Source of the DNA: Streptomyces hoynatensis
GTDB taxonomy: Bacteria; Actinomycetota; Actinomycetes; Streptomycetales; Streptomycetaceae
Length of the DNA stretch: 64,000 nucleotides
Reading direction: 5' to 3'
Assembly (NCBI RefSeq): GCF_003626535.1
Contig: NZ_RBAL01000019.1
Coordinates: 1 to 64,000, forward strand
Positions 49,902 to 57,368 of the stretch are shown here, piece by piece (within the stretch, counting starts at the first letter, position 1; each line of letters starts with the position of its first letter). Both the position numbers and the translations under genes were made by a program. A model generated the notes under the pieces. The model worked only from the letters and a program-made list of their open reading frames with translations. It had not been told where the DNA came from and ran no database searches.

Positions 49902-51161
49902 CTACGCGCCGCGCCGGTAGTGGTCCTCGTACACGCGGCTCATCGCGCCGAGCGGGTCGGCGACGACCTGCGTCGCCGAGTAGAAGACGTTCCCGCGGAC
50001 CTCCGGGTACCCGGCGCACAGCGTGAGGTGGCGCGAGAGCTCGGCCGGGTCCTGCCACGCCTCGGGCTGCGCCGGGTCCCCCACCTTGTACATCGCCTCC
50101 CCGATGTACACCTCGACGCCCGTGCCCCTGGCGACGTCCGACCACCACCGGACGAGTTCGGCGTAGTCGGCCGCCTCGAAGCCGATGTTCCAGTAGACCT
50201 GCGGCAGGACGTAGTCGATCCAGCCGCGCCTGACCCACTTCCTGGTGTCGGCGTACAGGTCGTCGTAGGTCTGCACGCCCGCCCGCGTGTCCGAGCCGAG
50301 CGGATCGGTGGCCCGGTTGCGCCAGACGGCGAACGGGCTGATCCCGAAGGGGATTCCCGGCCGTTCCCCGCGCACCCGGCCCGCCATCTCGCGCACCAGC
50401 AGGTCCACGTTGTTGCGCCGCCAGGCGGCCCGGTCGGCGAACTCCCCGCCCCACTCGGCGAAGGCCGCCGCATCGTCGAACTCCTGGCCCGCCACCGGGT
50501 ACGGGTAGAAGTAGTCGTCCCAGTGCACGCCGTCGATCTCGTAGCGCGCCACCGCGTCGGCCATCGCGTCCTGCACGAAGGCGCGCACCTCGGGAATGCC
50601 CGGGTTGTAGTACAGCTTGCCGCCGTAGGGCACCACCCACTCCGGGTGCCGGCGCGCCGGATGCCCCTGGGCCAGCAGTTCCGGATCGTCCTGGAGCGAG
50701 ATCCGGTACGGGTTGAACCACGCGTGCAGCCGCAGGCCGCGCGCGTGTGCCTCCCGCACGGCGAAGTCCAGCGGGTCCCAGCCGGGGTCGCGCCCCTGGG
50801 TTCCGGTCAGCCACTGCGACCAGGGCTCGAAGCGCGAGGGCCACAGCGCGTCGGCCGTCGGGCGCACCTGGAAGAACACGGTGTTCAGCCGCCAGCCGGC
50901 CGCCGCGTCGAACAGGGCCCTCAGCTCCGCCTTCGCATCGGCGGGGGAACGGCCGGGCGCGCTCGGCCAGTCGACGTTCGCCACCGTGGCGATCCACATG
51001 CCGCGCACCTGCGTGCGCGCCCGGCCGCCCGCGTGCGCGCCGGGGTGCGGCCCGGCGCGCCGCTGGTCCGCGGCCGCCACGCTCGCCTGACGCAGCGTCA
51101 GCAGGCCGGCGAGCGAGCCCACCGTCCCGACGCCCAGGTCCCGCCGCGTGATTCGTCCCAT
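49902..51161 (-). CDS. GHL10 (family 10-like, DUF187) glycoside hydrolase, Tat-exported
   Basis: The 419-residue protein starts with a twin-Arg signal, ITRRDLGVGTVGSLAGLL. The TIM-barrel GHL10 domain follows: VRGMWIATVANVDWPSAPG, NTVFFQVRPTADALWPS, GLRLHAWFNPYRISL, EIDGVHWDDYFYPYP (conserved acidic DD pair), and YVLPQVYWNIGF. Members act on bacterial cell-wall or other polysaccharides; the substrate is not known. The ATG at 51161 has AAGGGGG upstream. It is divergent from the GH74 enzyme across a 339-bp gap with a CebR operator, so it may share its control. Confidence 0.87.
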   Translation of the reverse strand: MGRITRRDLGVGTVGSLAGLLTLRQASVAAADQRRAGPHPGAHAGGRARTQVRGMWIATVANVDWPSAPGRSPADAKAELRALFDAAAGWRLNTVFFQVRPTADALWPSRFEPWSQWLTGTQGRDPGWDPLDFAVREAHARGLRLHAWFNPYRISLQDDPELLAQGHPARRHPEWVVPYGGKLYYNPGIPEVRAFVQDAMADAVARYEIDGVHWDDYFYPYPVAGQEFDDAAAFAEWGGEFADRAAWRRNNVDLLVREMAGRVRGERPGIPFGISPFAVWRNRATDPLGSDTRAGVQTYDDLYADTRKWVRRGWIDYVLPQVYWNIGFEAADYAELVRWWSDVARGTGVEVYIGEAMYKVGDPAQPEAWQDPAELSRHLTLCAGYPEVRGNVFYSATQVVADPLGAMSRVYEDHYRRGA

Positions 51162-51417
51162 GTACTGCCCCCTTGCAGTCCGACTGTGGGCCCGGCTCCC
51201 GCCGCGCCCGGCAGGCGGGCACGGCGATCGCGCCGCCGCCTCCCGGGCGGGAGGCGGCGTCTTCGGCGAGGACCGGCGGCCCCGCCACACAGGCATGACC
51301 CGGCCGATTCCCCGACCGATTGCGGTCAAGGGTGGCCAAATCTCTGCGGCAATACCCCTCGTGACACACCCTTATGCGAACAACATTCGACAGTTAGCAT
51401 CATCGGCACGCGCGAAT

Positions 51418-51431
51418 TGGGAGCGCTCCCA
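51418..51431. promoter_or_regulatory. perfect CebR-type operator between GHL10 and GH74
   Basis: TGGGAGCGCTCCCA is an exact 14-bp palindrome identical to the streptomycete CebR box, 70 bases before the GH74 start. The surrounding 339-bp gap (51162-51500) also holds A+T-richer sequence with a TTAGCAT -10-like element near 51394, and nothing else was recognised. Confidence 0.88.
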
Positions 51432-51500
51432 CCCGTGTTCCACCGTTTCGCCACCCCCAACCGCCCTTGCCGGCGGTCGAGTACGGAGAGGAGCGCCAGC

Positions 51501-54212
51501 GTGCGCAGAGGGAGACCTGCCACCGCCTTGCTGGCGGGCTTGGCACTGACGGGCGGCCTGCTCACCGCGAGCGTGTCCGCCGCCCAGGCCGACCCGCCGG
51601 CGGTGCGCGCCGCGGCCACGGCCGCCACCACGGCCGCCGAGGACTACACATGGCAGAACGCCGCCATCGGCGGCGGCGGCTTCATACCCGGCATCGTCTT
51701 CAACCGGACGGAGCCCGGCCTGATCTACGCCAGGACGGACATCGGCGGCGCCTACCGCTGGGACGAGTCCGGCGGGCGCTGGATACCGATCCTCGACCAC
51801 GTCGGCTGGGACGACTGGGGCCACACCGGCGTCGCCTCGATCGCCACGGACCCGGTCGACCCGGACAACGTCTATGCCGCCGTGGGCAGTTACACCAACG
51901 ACTGGGACCCGGAGAACGGCGCGATCCTGCGCTCCTCCGACCGCGGCGAGACCTGGCAGACCACCGAACTGCCCTTCAAGCTCGGCGGAAACATGCCGGG
52001 CCGCGGCATGGGCGAGCGCCTCGTCGTGGACCCCAACGACAACGACGTGCTGTACTTCGGCGCCCCGAGCGGCCACGGCCTGTGGCGCAGCACCGACGCG
52101 GGCGCGACCTGGTCGGAGGTCGCCTCCTTCCCCAACCCGGGCGACTACGTGCCCGACCCCTCGGACTCGACGGGCTACCAGAGCGACATCATCGGCGTCT
52201 CCTGGGTGACCTTCGACCCGGACTCGGGAACGCCGGGCAGCCCCACGCGGACGCTCTACGCGGGCGTGGCCGACCTCGGCGAGGGCATCTACCGCTCGAC
52301 CGACGGCGGCGCGACCTGGGAGGCGGTGCCGGGGCAGCCGACGGGCTTCCTGCCGCACAAGGGTGTCCTCGACGAGGAGACCGGCGACCTGTACGTGGCC
52401 ACGAGCGACAACGAGGGCCCGTACGACGGCACGGACGGCGAGGTCTGGCGGCTTGACACCGGGACCGGGACCTGGACGGACATCTCCCCGGTCCCCTCGG
52501 GCAGCGACCGGTACTTCGGCTTCAGCGGCCTGACGGTCGACCGGCAGCACCCGGGGACGGTGATGGTCACCGGCTACAGCTCCTGGTGGCCGGACACGCA
52601 GATCTTCCGCTCCACCGACAGCGGCGAGACCTGGACCAGGAGCTGGGACTGGGCCGGCTATCCCAACCGCGACAACCGCTTCACGATGGACATCTCCTCG
52701 GTGCCCTGGCTCGACCTCGGCGCCAATCCACAGCCGCCGGAGCAGGCCCCCAAGCTCGGCTGGATGACCGAGGCGATGGAGATCGACCCCTTCGACTCCG
52801 ACCGGCTGCTGTACGGCACCGGCGCCACCCTGTACGGCACCACCGAGCTGACGAACTGGGACAGCGACCAGACCTTCACCATCCGCCCGTTCGTCGACGG
52901 CCTGGAGGAGACGGCGGTCCTCGACCTGGCCAGTCCGCCGAGCGGGGCCTCGCTGCTCAGCGGCCTCGGCGACATCGGCGGCTTCCGGCACACCGACCTC
53001 GCCGAGGTGCCGGAGAGCAACTTCCCGACCTTCGGCAGCACCACGAGCCTGGACTTCGCGGAACTCGCGCCGAACGACGTGGTCCGCGTCGGTAACCAGG
53101 TCGGCGACAGCACCGAGCCGACGATCACCTTCTCCACCGACAACGGCGCCAACTGGTTCAGCAGCACCCCGCCCGGCGGGGCGCACGGCGGCACGGTGGC
53201 GGCCGCGGCCGACGGCAGCCGCTACGTGTGGGCGCCGGAGAACACCGGCGTGTACTACTCGGTCGGCTTCGGCAGCTCATGGACGGCGTCCCAGGGCATC
53301 CCGCAGGGGGCCAGGGTCGAGGCGGACCGGGTGGACCCGAACACCTTCTACGGCTTCCATCAGGGCACCTTCTACGTCAGCACCGACGGCGGCGCGACGT
53401 TCCGCGCCTCCTCGGCCGGCGGGCTGCCGACCGGCGACGTGCGGTTCGCCGCCGTCCCCGGCGCGGAGGGCGACGTGTGGCTCGCGGGCGGCGGCCTGTG
53501 GCACTCCACGGACGGCGGCGCGACGTTCGCCGAGGTGGAGGGGATCGAGGCCGACACCATCGGCTTCGGCAAGGCGGCCTCCGGCTCCTCGTACCAGACC
53601 CTCTACAGCAGCGGCGTGGTCGACGGCACCCGCGGGATCTACCGCTCCGTGGACGCGGGCGGCACCTGGGTGCGGATCAACGACGACGAGCACCAGTGGG
53701 CGTGGACCGGGGCGGCCATCACCGGCGACCCGCGGGTGTTCGGCCGGGTGTACGTCAGCACCAACGGCCGCGGCGTGATCTACGGCGACACCAGCGAGAC
53801 CGGCGGAGGTGACGGGGGCGACGACGGCGGGGACGACGGTGACGGAGGTGACGGAGGCGACGACGGCGGCGATGACGGCGATCCGCCGGCCCAGGGTGCC
53901 TGCGCGGTCGACTACCGGGTCACCAACCAGTGGCAGGACGGCTTCCAGGGCGAGGTGACGGTGCGCAACACCGGGACCGCGACGCTCGGCGACTGGCAGC
54001 TGGCCTGGACGTTCCCCGGGGCCCAGCACATCAGCCAGATGTGGAACGGGAGCTTCACGCAGAGCGGCGCCGCGGTCACCGTCACCCCGGCCGCCTGGAA
54101 TGCGTCGATCCCGCCCGGCTCCTCGGTCTCCGTGGGCTTCCTGGCCACCGGTCCCGGCAGCGGCACGCCCGGCGGCTTCACGGTGAACGGCTCGGCCTGC
54201 GGGACGGGCTGA
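51501..54212 (+). CDS. secreted GH74 xyloglucanase with C-terminal CBM2
   Basis: The 903-residue protein has a Sec signal (RRGRPATALLAGLALTGGLLTASVSAAQA). Two seven-bladed propellers of GH74 follow: WQNAAIGGGGFIPGIVFN, YARTDIGGAYRWDE (catalytic Asp of the first lobe), repeated Asp-box-like turns such as RSTDGGATWEAV and YVSTDGGATF, and IGGFRHTDLAE in the second lobe. A Gly/Asp-only linker (about 772-797) joins a CBM2 from about residue 799 (ACAVDYRVTNQW to VNGSACGTG, Cys at both ends). It cleaves xyloglucan backbones on plant cell walls. The GTG start has GAGAGGAG seven bases upstream. A perfect CebR box precedes it. Confidence 0.94.
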   Translation: MRRGRPATALLAGLALTGGLLTASVSAAQADPPAVRAAATAATTAAEDYTWQNAAIGGGGFIPGIVFNRTEPGLIYARTDIGGAYRWDESGGRWIPILDHVGWDDWGHTGVASIATDPVDPDNVYAAVGSYTNDWDPENGAILRSSDRGETWQTTELPFKLGGNMPGRGMGERLVVDPNDNDVLYFGAPSGHGLWRSTDAGATWSEVASFPNPGDYVPDPSDSTGYQSDIIGVSWVTFDPDSGTPGSPTRTLYAGVADLGEGIYRSTDGGATWEAVPGQPTGFLPHKGVLDEETGDLYVATSDNEGPYDGTDGEVWRLDTGTGTWTDISPVPSGSDRYFGFSGLTVDRQHPGTVMVTGYSSWWPDTQIFRSTDSGETWTRSWDWAGYPNRDNRFTMDISSVPWLDLGANPQPPEQAPKLGWMTEAMEIDPFDSDRLLYGTGATLYGTTELTNWDSDQTFTIRPFVDGLEETAVLDLASPPSGASLLSGLGDIGGFRHTDLAEVPESNFPTFGSTTSLDFAELAPNDVVRVGNQVGDSTEPTITFSTDNGANWFSSTPPGGAHGGTVAAAADGSRYVWAPENTGVYYSVGFGSSWTASQGIPQGARVEADRVDPNTFYGFHQGTFYVSTDGGATFRASSAGGLPTGDVRFAAVPGAEGDVWLAGGGLWHSTDGGATFAEVEGIEADTIGFGKAASGSSYQTLYSSGVVDGTRGIYRSVDAGGTWVRINDDEHQWAWTGAAITGDPRVFGRVYVSTNGRGVIYGDTSETGGGDGGDDGGDDGDGGDGGDDGGDDGDPPAQGACAVDYRVTNQWQDGFQGEVTVRNTGTATLGDWQLAWTFPGAQHISQMWNGSFTQSGAAVTVTPAAWNASIPPGSSVSVGFLATGPGSGTPGGFTVNGSACGTG

Positions 54213-54217
54213 GCCAC

Positions 54218-54254
54218 GGCCGGGGAGGGCCGCGCCGCCCGGTCCTCCCCGGCC
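54218..54254 (+). terminator. terminator after GH74
   Basis: GGCCGGGGAGG (54218-54228) pairs perfectly with 54244-54254, directly after the GH74 stop codon. Confidence 0.7.
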
Positions 54255-54317
54255 GCCTGCGGCCGCCTGGGCCGGGGTAACGTCGGGGCACAGGCACGAG
54301 CAGGGAAGGGGCGGCCG

Positions 54318-55217
54318 GTGACCGACCGTGTGACGGGTCCCGCGGCGGTCCACGCGGCGGGCGTGGAGCGCGTGGGCGTGGTGGGCTGCGGGCAGATGGG
54401 CGCCGGCATCGCCGAGGTGTGTGCCCGGGCCGGCCTGGACGTGGTGGTCGCCGAGACCACGGGCGAGGCCCTGGAACTCGGCCGGACCCGCCTGGCGAAC
54501 TCGCTGGGGGTGGCCGCCGAGCGCGGCAAGATCACCGAGGAGGAGCGCGACGCGGCCCTCGACCGGCTGCGGTTCACCACGGACCTCGGGGAGTTCGCCG
54601 ACCGCGACCTGGTGATCGAGGCGGTGGTCGAGAACGAGCAGGTGAAGACCGAGATCTTCCAGGTGCTCGACCAGGTGGTCGCCCGGGCCGACGCGGTCCT
54701 GGCCTCCAACACCTCCGCGATCCCGCTGGTCAACCTGGCCGTGGCCACCTCACGCCCCGGCCAGGTGATCGGCATCCACTTCTTCAACCCGGCCCAGGTG
54801 CAGCGGCTCGTCGAGCTGGTGCCCGCGCTGACCACCGCGGATGAGACGATCGCGCGGGTCGAGGCGCTGGTCACCGGGGTGCTGGGCAAGCACGCGATCC
54901 GCGCCCCCGATCGTTCCGGCTTCGTGGTGAACGCCCTGCTCGTGCCCTACCTGCTGTCCGCGATCCGGATGCTGGAGTCGGGGGCGGCGGGCCTGGACGA
55001 CATCGACAAGGGGATGGAGCTGGGCTGCGCCCATCCGCTCGGCCCGCTGCGGCTGGCCGACCTGATCGGGCTCGACACGCTCGCCTCGATCGCGGAGTCG
55101 ATGTACCAGGAGTACAAGGAGCCGCTGTACGCGCCCCCTCCCCTGCTCTCGCGGATGGTGTCCGCGGGGCACCTGGGGCGCAAGACCGGCGCGGGGTTCT
55201 ACCGGTACGCCTCATGA
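54318..55217 (+). CDS. 3-hydroxybutyryl-CoA dehydrogenase
   Basis: The 299-residue protein has the NAD motif GVVGCGQMGAGIAEVCARAG, the catalytic-loop ASNTSAIPLVNLA, GIHFFNPAQVQRLVELVP with the active His, and the C-terminal domain with SGFVVNALLVPYLLSAIRML. It oxidises 3-hydroxyacyl-CoA (or reduces acetoacetyl-CoA) in fatty acid or butyrate metabolism. The GTG start is at 54318. Its stop overlaps the stop of ku on the opposite strand by six bases. A TAACGT -10-like element lies at 54278. Confidence 0.92.
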   Translation: MTDRVTGPAAVHAAGVERVGVVGCGQMGAGIAEVCARAGLDVVVAETTGEALELGRTRLANSLGVAAERGKITEEERDAALDRLRFTTDLGEFADRDLVIEAVVENEQVKTEIFQVLDQVVARADAVLASNTSAIPLVNLAVATSRPGQVIGIHFFNPAQVQRLVELVPALTTADETIARVEALVTGVLGKHAIRAPDRSGFVVNALLVPYLLSAIRMLESGAAGLDDIDKGMELGCAHPLGPLRLADLIGLDTLASIAESMYQEYKEPLYAPPPLLSRMVSAGHLGRKTGAGFYRYAS

Positions 55218-56324
55218 GGCACGTTTGCGCCCCACCGCCTTCTTCTGGGCGGCCTTCTTCTGGGCGGTTTTCTTCTGGGCGGTTTTCTTCTGGGCGGCCT
55301 TCTTCGCCGCCTGCTTCCCTGCGGTCTTCCCGGTGGCCTTGCGCGCGGTCTCGTCCCCCCGCGCCCCGGTGGTCTTCTTCGCCGCCTTCCGCGGCTGCGT
55401 CTTCTTGGCCGCCTCCTTGCGCGCCGGCCGCTTTCCGGCCTGCGGCCCGCTCTTCTTGAAGGGGGTCACGGTCGCCTCCTCCCCCGGCTCGCCCTCCTCG
55501 CCGCGCCCGCGCCTGGCCCCGCGCACGCTGTCCTCCAGGGCCGCCATCAGGTCGACCACGCGGCCCCCGGCCGGCTCCCGCCCCGGCCGCGCGGGTGCGG
55601 CGCCGGAGAGCTTCGCGTCGACCAGGGCCTCGACGGCGTTGCGGTACTCGTCGTGCAGCTCGGACATGTCCACCGGGCCCAGCGTCTCCATCAGGGTGTC
55701 CGCGAGGTCGAGTTCGGCCTCCCGGACGGTGACCCGCTCGGTGGGCGCGACGCCGGCCGCGGGCCTGATCTCGTCCGGCCACAGCAGGGTGTGCATGCCC
55801 AGCACCTCCTCGCCCCCGTCCCCGCGGTCCTCGCCGGCCTCGCCGCCGCGGCGCTCCCCCGGCAGCGCCCTGATCAGGGCGAGCGTCTCGCGGCCACGCA
55901 TCGCCAGCTTGGCGATCGCCCCCTTGTCCGCGCGCCGCAGCGCCTCCCGGAGCAGCACGTAGGGCTTGGCGGCGCCGGTCTCGGGGGCGAGGTAGTAGGA
56001 GCGGTCGAGCTGGTAGGGGTCGATGCTGCCGATGGGCAGGAAGCCGAGGATCTCCACGGTCCGCGCGCTCGGCAGCGGCAGGGCGTCCAGGTCCTCGTCG
56101 GTGACCTGGACCAGCGCGCCGTCGGCCGTCACGTACCCCTTGCCGATCTCCTCGCCCGGCACCTCCTCGCCGTCGAGCTCGCAGACCTTGCGGTAGCGGA
56201 TGCGGCCCTCGTCGGCGGTGTGGATCTGCCGGAAGGAGACCGAGTGGTTCTCGGTGGCGCTGAAGACCTTGACGGGAATGGTGACCAGACCGAAGGAAAT
56301 AGCCCCTTTCCAGATGGTTCGCAT
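55212..56324 (-). CDS. ku: Ku protein for non-homologous end joining, with Lys-rich repeat tail
   Basis: The 370-residue homodimeric DNA-end-binding protein starts MRTIWKGAISFGLVTIPVKVF, with the typical SFRQIHTADEGRIRYRKVC and SYYLAPETGAAKPYVLL segments of the beta-barrel ring. The Ku core ends near residue 265. The tail beyond it is Lys/Ala-rich with four AQKK-type pentapeptides and ends GRKRAS; such basic tails in actinobacterial Ku bind DNA. ATG 56324 has AAAGGGG upstream. It is divergent from the ligD polymerase gene with only 30 bases between the starts. Confidence 0.94.
   Translation of the reverse strand: MRTIWKGAISFGLVTIPVKVFSATENHSVSFRQIHTADEGRIRYRKVCELDGEEVPGEEIGKGYVTADGALVQVTDEDLDALPLPSARTVEILGFLPIGSIDPYQLDRSYYLAPETGAAKPYVLLREALRRADKGAIAKLAMRGRETLALIRALPGERRGGEAGEDRGDGGEEVLGMHTLLWPDEIRPAAGVAPTERVTVREAELDLADTLMETLGPVDMSELHDEYRNAVEALVDAKLSGAAPARPGREPAGGRVVDLMAALEDSVRGARRGRGEEGEPGEEATVTPFKKSGPQAGKRPARKEAAKKTQPRKAAKKTTGARGDETARKATGKTAGKQAAKKAAQKKTAQKKTAQKKAAQKKAVGRKRAS
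55237..55296. repeat. four 15-bp tandem repeats in the ku 3' end
   Basis: Units of GCCTTCTTCTGGGCG (two copies) and GTTTTCTTCTGGGCG (two copies) encode the AQKK pentapeptides on the minus strand. Degenerate units continue to about 55345. Confidence 0.88.
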
Positions 56325-56354
56325 CGTCTGCCCCTTTCGTGCCAGTCTCAGGTT

Positions 56355-57242
56355 ATGCCTGTCGTCAGCGTGGAGGGGCGGCGTCTCACGCTGTCCAACC
56401 TGGAGAAGGCCGTCTACCCGGACGGCACGACCAAGGGCGAGGTGCTGCACTACTACGCGAGCAACGGGGCGGTGCTCCTCCCCGAACTCCGCGATCGCCC
56501 GCTGAGCCTGCTGCGTTACCCGGACGGCCCGGAGGGAGAGCTGTTCTTCACGAAACGCGTGCCCCCCGGCACCCCCGAGTGGGTGACCGTCCACGAGGTG
56601 CCGCGCTCGGGCGGCGGCACCATGCGGCAGCTGGTGATCGGCGACCTCCCCGCCCTGGTCTGGGTCACCAACCTGGTCGTGGAGCTGCACACCCCGCAGT
56701 GGCGGGTGGGCACCCCGGGGCTGGCCGACCGGCTGGTCTTCGACCTCGACCCGGGCGAGCCCGCCACGATCGTCGACTGCTGCGAGGTGGCCGGGTGGCT
56801 GCGCGAGCGGCTGGCGGCCGACGGGCTGACCGCCTACGCCAAGACCTCGGGCTCCAAGGGCCTGCACCTGCTGTGCCCGCTGCGGCCGGTGTCCTCCGAG
56901 GCGGCGTCCGGATACGCGAAGGCCCTCGCCCTGGAGGCCGCCGCGGCCATGCCGCGGCGGGTCGTCGCCGCGATGGCCCGCCGGCTGCGCCCGGGAAAGG
57001 TCTTCATCGACCACAGCCAGAACGCCGCCCGCAAGACGACCGCCACGCCCTACACCCTGCGCGCCAGGCACGCCCCCATGGTCTCGGCGCCGGTGACCTG
57101 GGATGAGGTCGAGAACTGCGCGGAGCCCCGGCAGCTCGACATCCGCCTCGGCGACATGCCCGCCCGCCTCGACGCCCACGGCGACCTGCTCGCCCCGCTC
57201 GCCGACCCGCGCCAGGCCCGCCCCCTGCCCGGCTCGCGCTGA
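56355..57242 (+). CDS. ligD: LigD-type polymerase domain protein for NHEJ (stand-alone)
   Basis: The 295-residue protein is the archaeo-eukaryotic-primase-type polymerase domain of LigD alone: VEGRRLTLSNLEKAVYPDG, then FFTKRVPPGTPEWV. The metal-binding Asp-x-Asp is in VFDLDPGE, SGSKGLHLL is a nucleotide-binding turn, and FIDHSQNAARKTTATPYTLRAR forms the last motif. Ligase and phosphoesterase domains are absent, so sealing needs another ligase. It fills gaps and adds ribonucleotides at Ku-held ends. It is divergent from ku across 30 bases. Confidence 0.93.
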   Translation: MPVVSVEGRRLTLSNLEKAVYPDGTTKGEVLHYYASNGAVLLPELRDRPLSLLRYPDGPEGELFFTKRVPPGTPEWVTVHEVPRSGGGTMRQLVIGDLPALVWVTNLVVELHTPQWRVGTPGLADRLVFDLDPGEPATIVDCCEVAGWLRERLAADGLTAYAKTSGSKGLHLLCPLRPVSSEAASGYAKALALEAAAAMPRRVVAAMARRLRPGKVFIDHSQNAARKTTATPYTLRARHAPMVSAPVTWDEVENCAEPRQLDIRLGDMPARLDAHGDLLAPLADPRQARPLPGSR

Positions 57243-57249
57243 CCTCCCC

Positions 57250-57314
57250 GCGCGAAGGCCACGCGCGAGGGTCACGCGCGAACGCCGCGCGCGAAGGCCA
57301 CGTGCGAAGACGCC
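57250..57314. repeat. five 13-bp degenerate tandem repeats after ligD
   Basis: Units start at 57250, 57263, 57276, 57289 and 57302, with consensus GCGCGAAGGCCAC; copies one and four are identical. They lie between the ligD stop and a terminator hairpin. Confidence 0.8.
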
Positions 57315-57315
57315 C

Positions 57316-57355
57316 GGGGCCCGCCGCCCGGCGTGACTGCCGGCCGGCGGGCCCC
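57316..57355. terminator. bidirectional terminator between ligD and pheT
   Basis: A 17-bp stem (57316-57332 with 57339-57355, one mismatch) with a six-base loop GTGACT lies between convergent genes. Confidence 0.83.
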
Positions 57356-57368
57356 GGTGCGGGTGCGC

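Noticed and set aside
48501..51500. An open frame reading through the MFS gene and on into GH74
   Set aside because: It is simply the GH74 frame lacking stops upstream. A GTG with a good ribosome site and a signal peptide begins at 51501.
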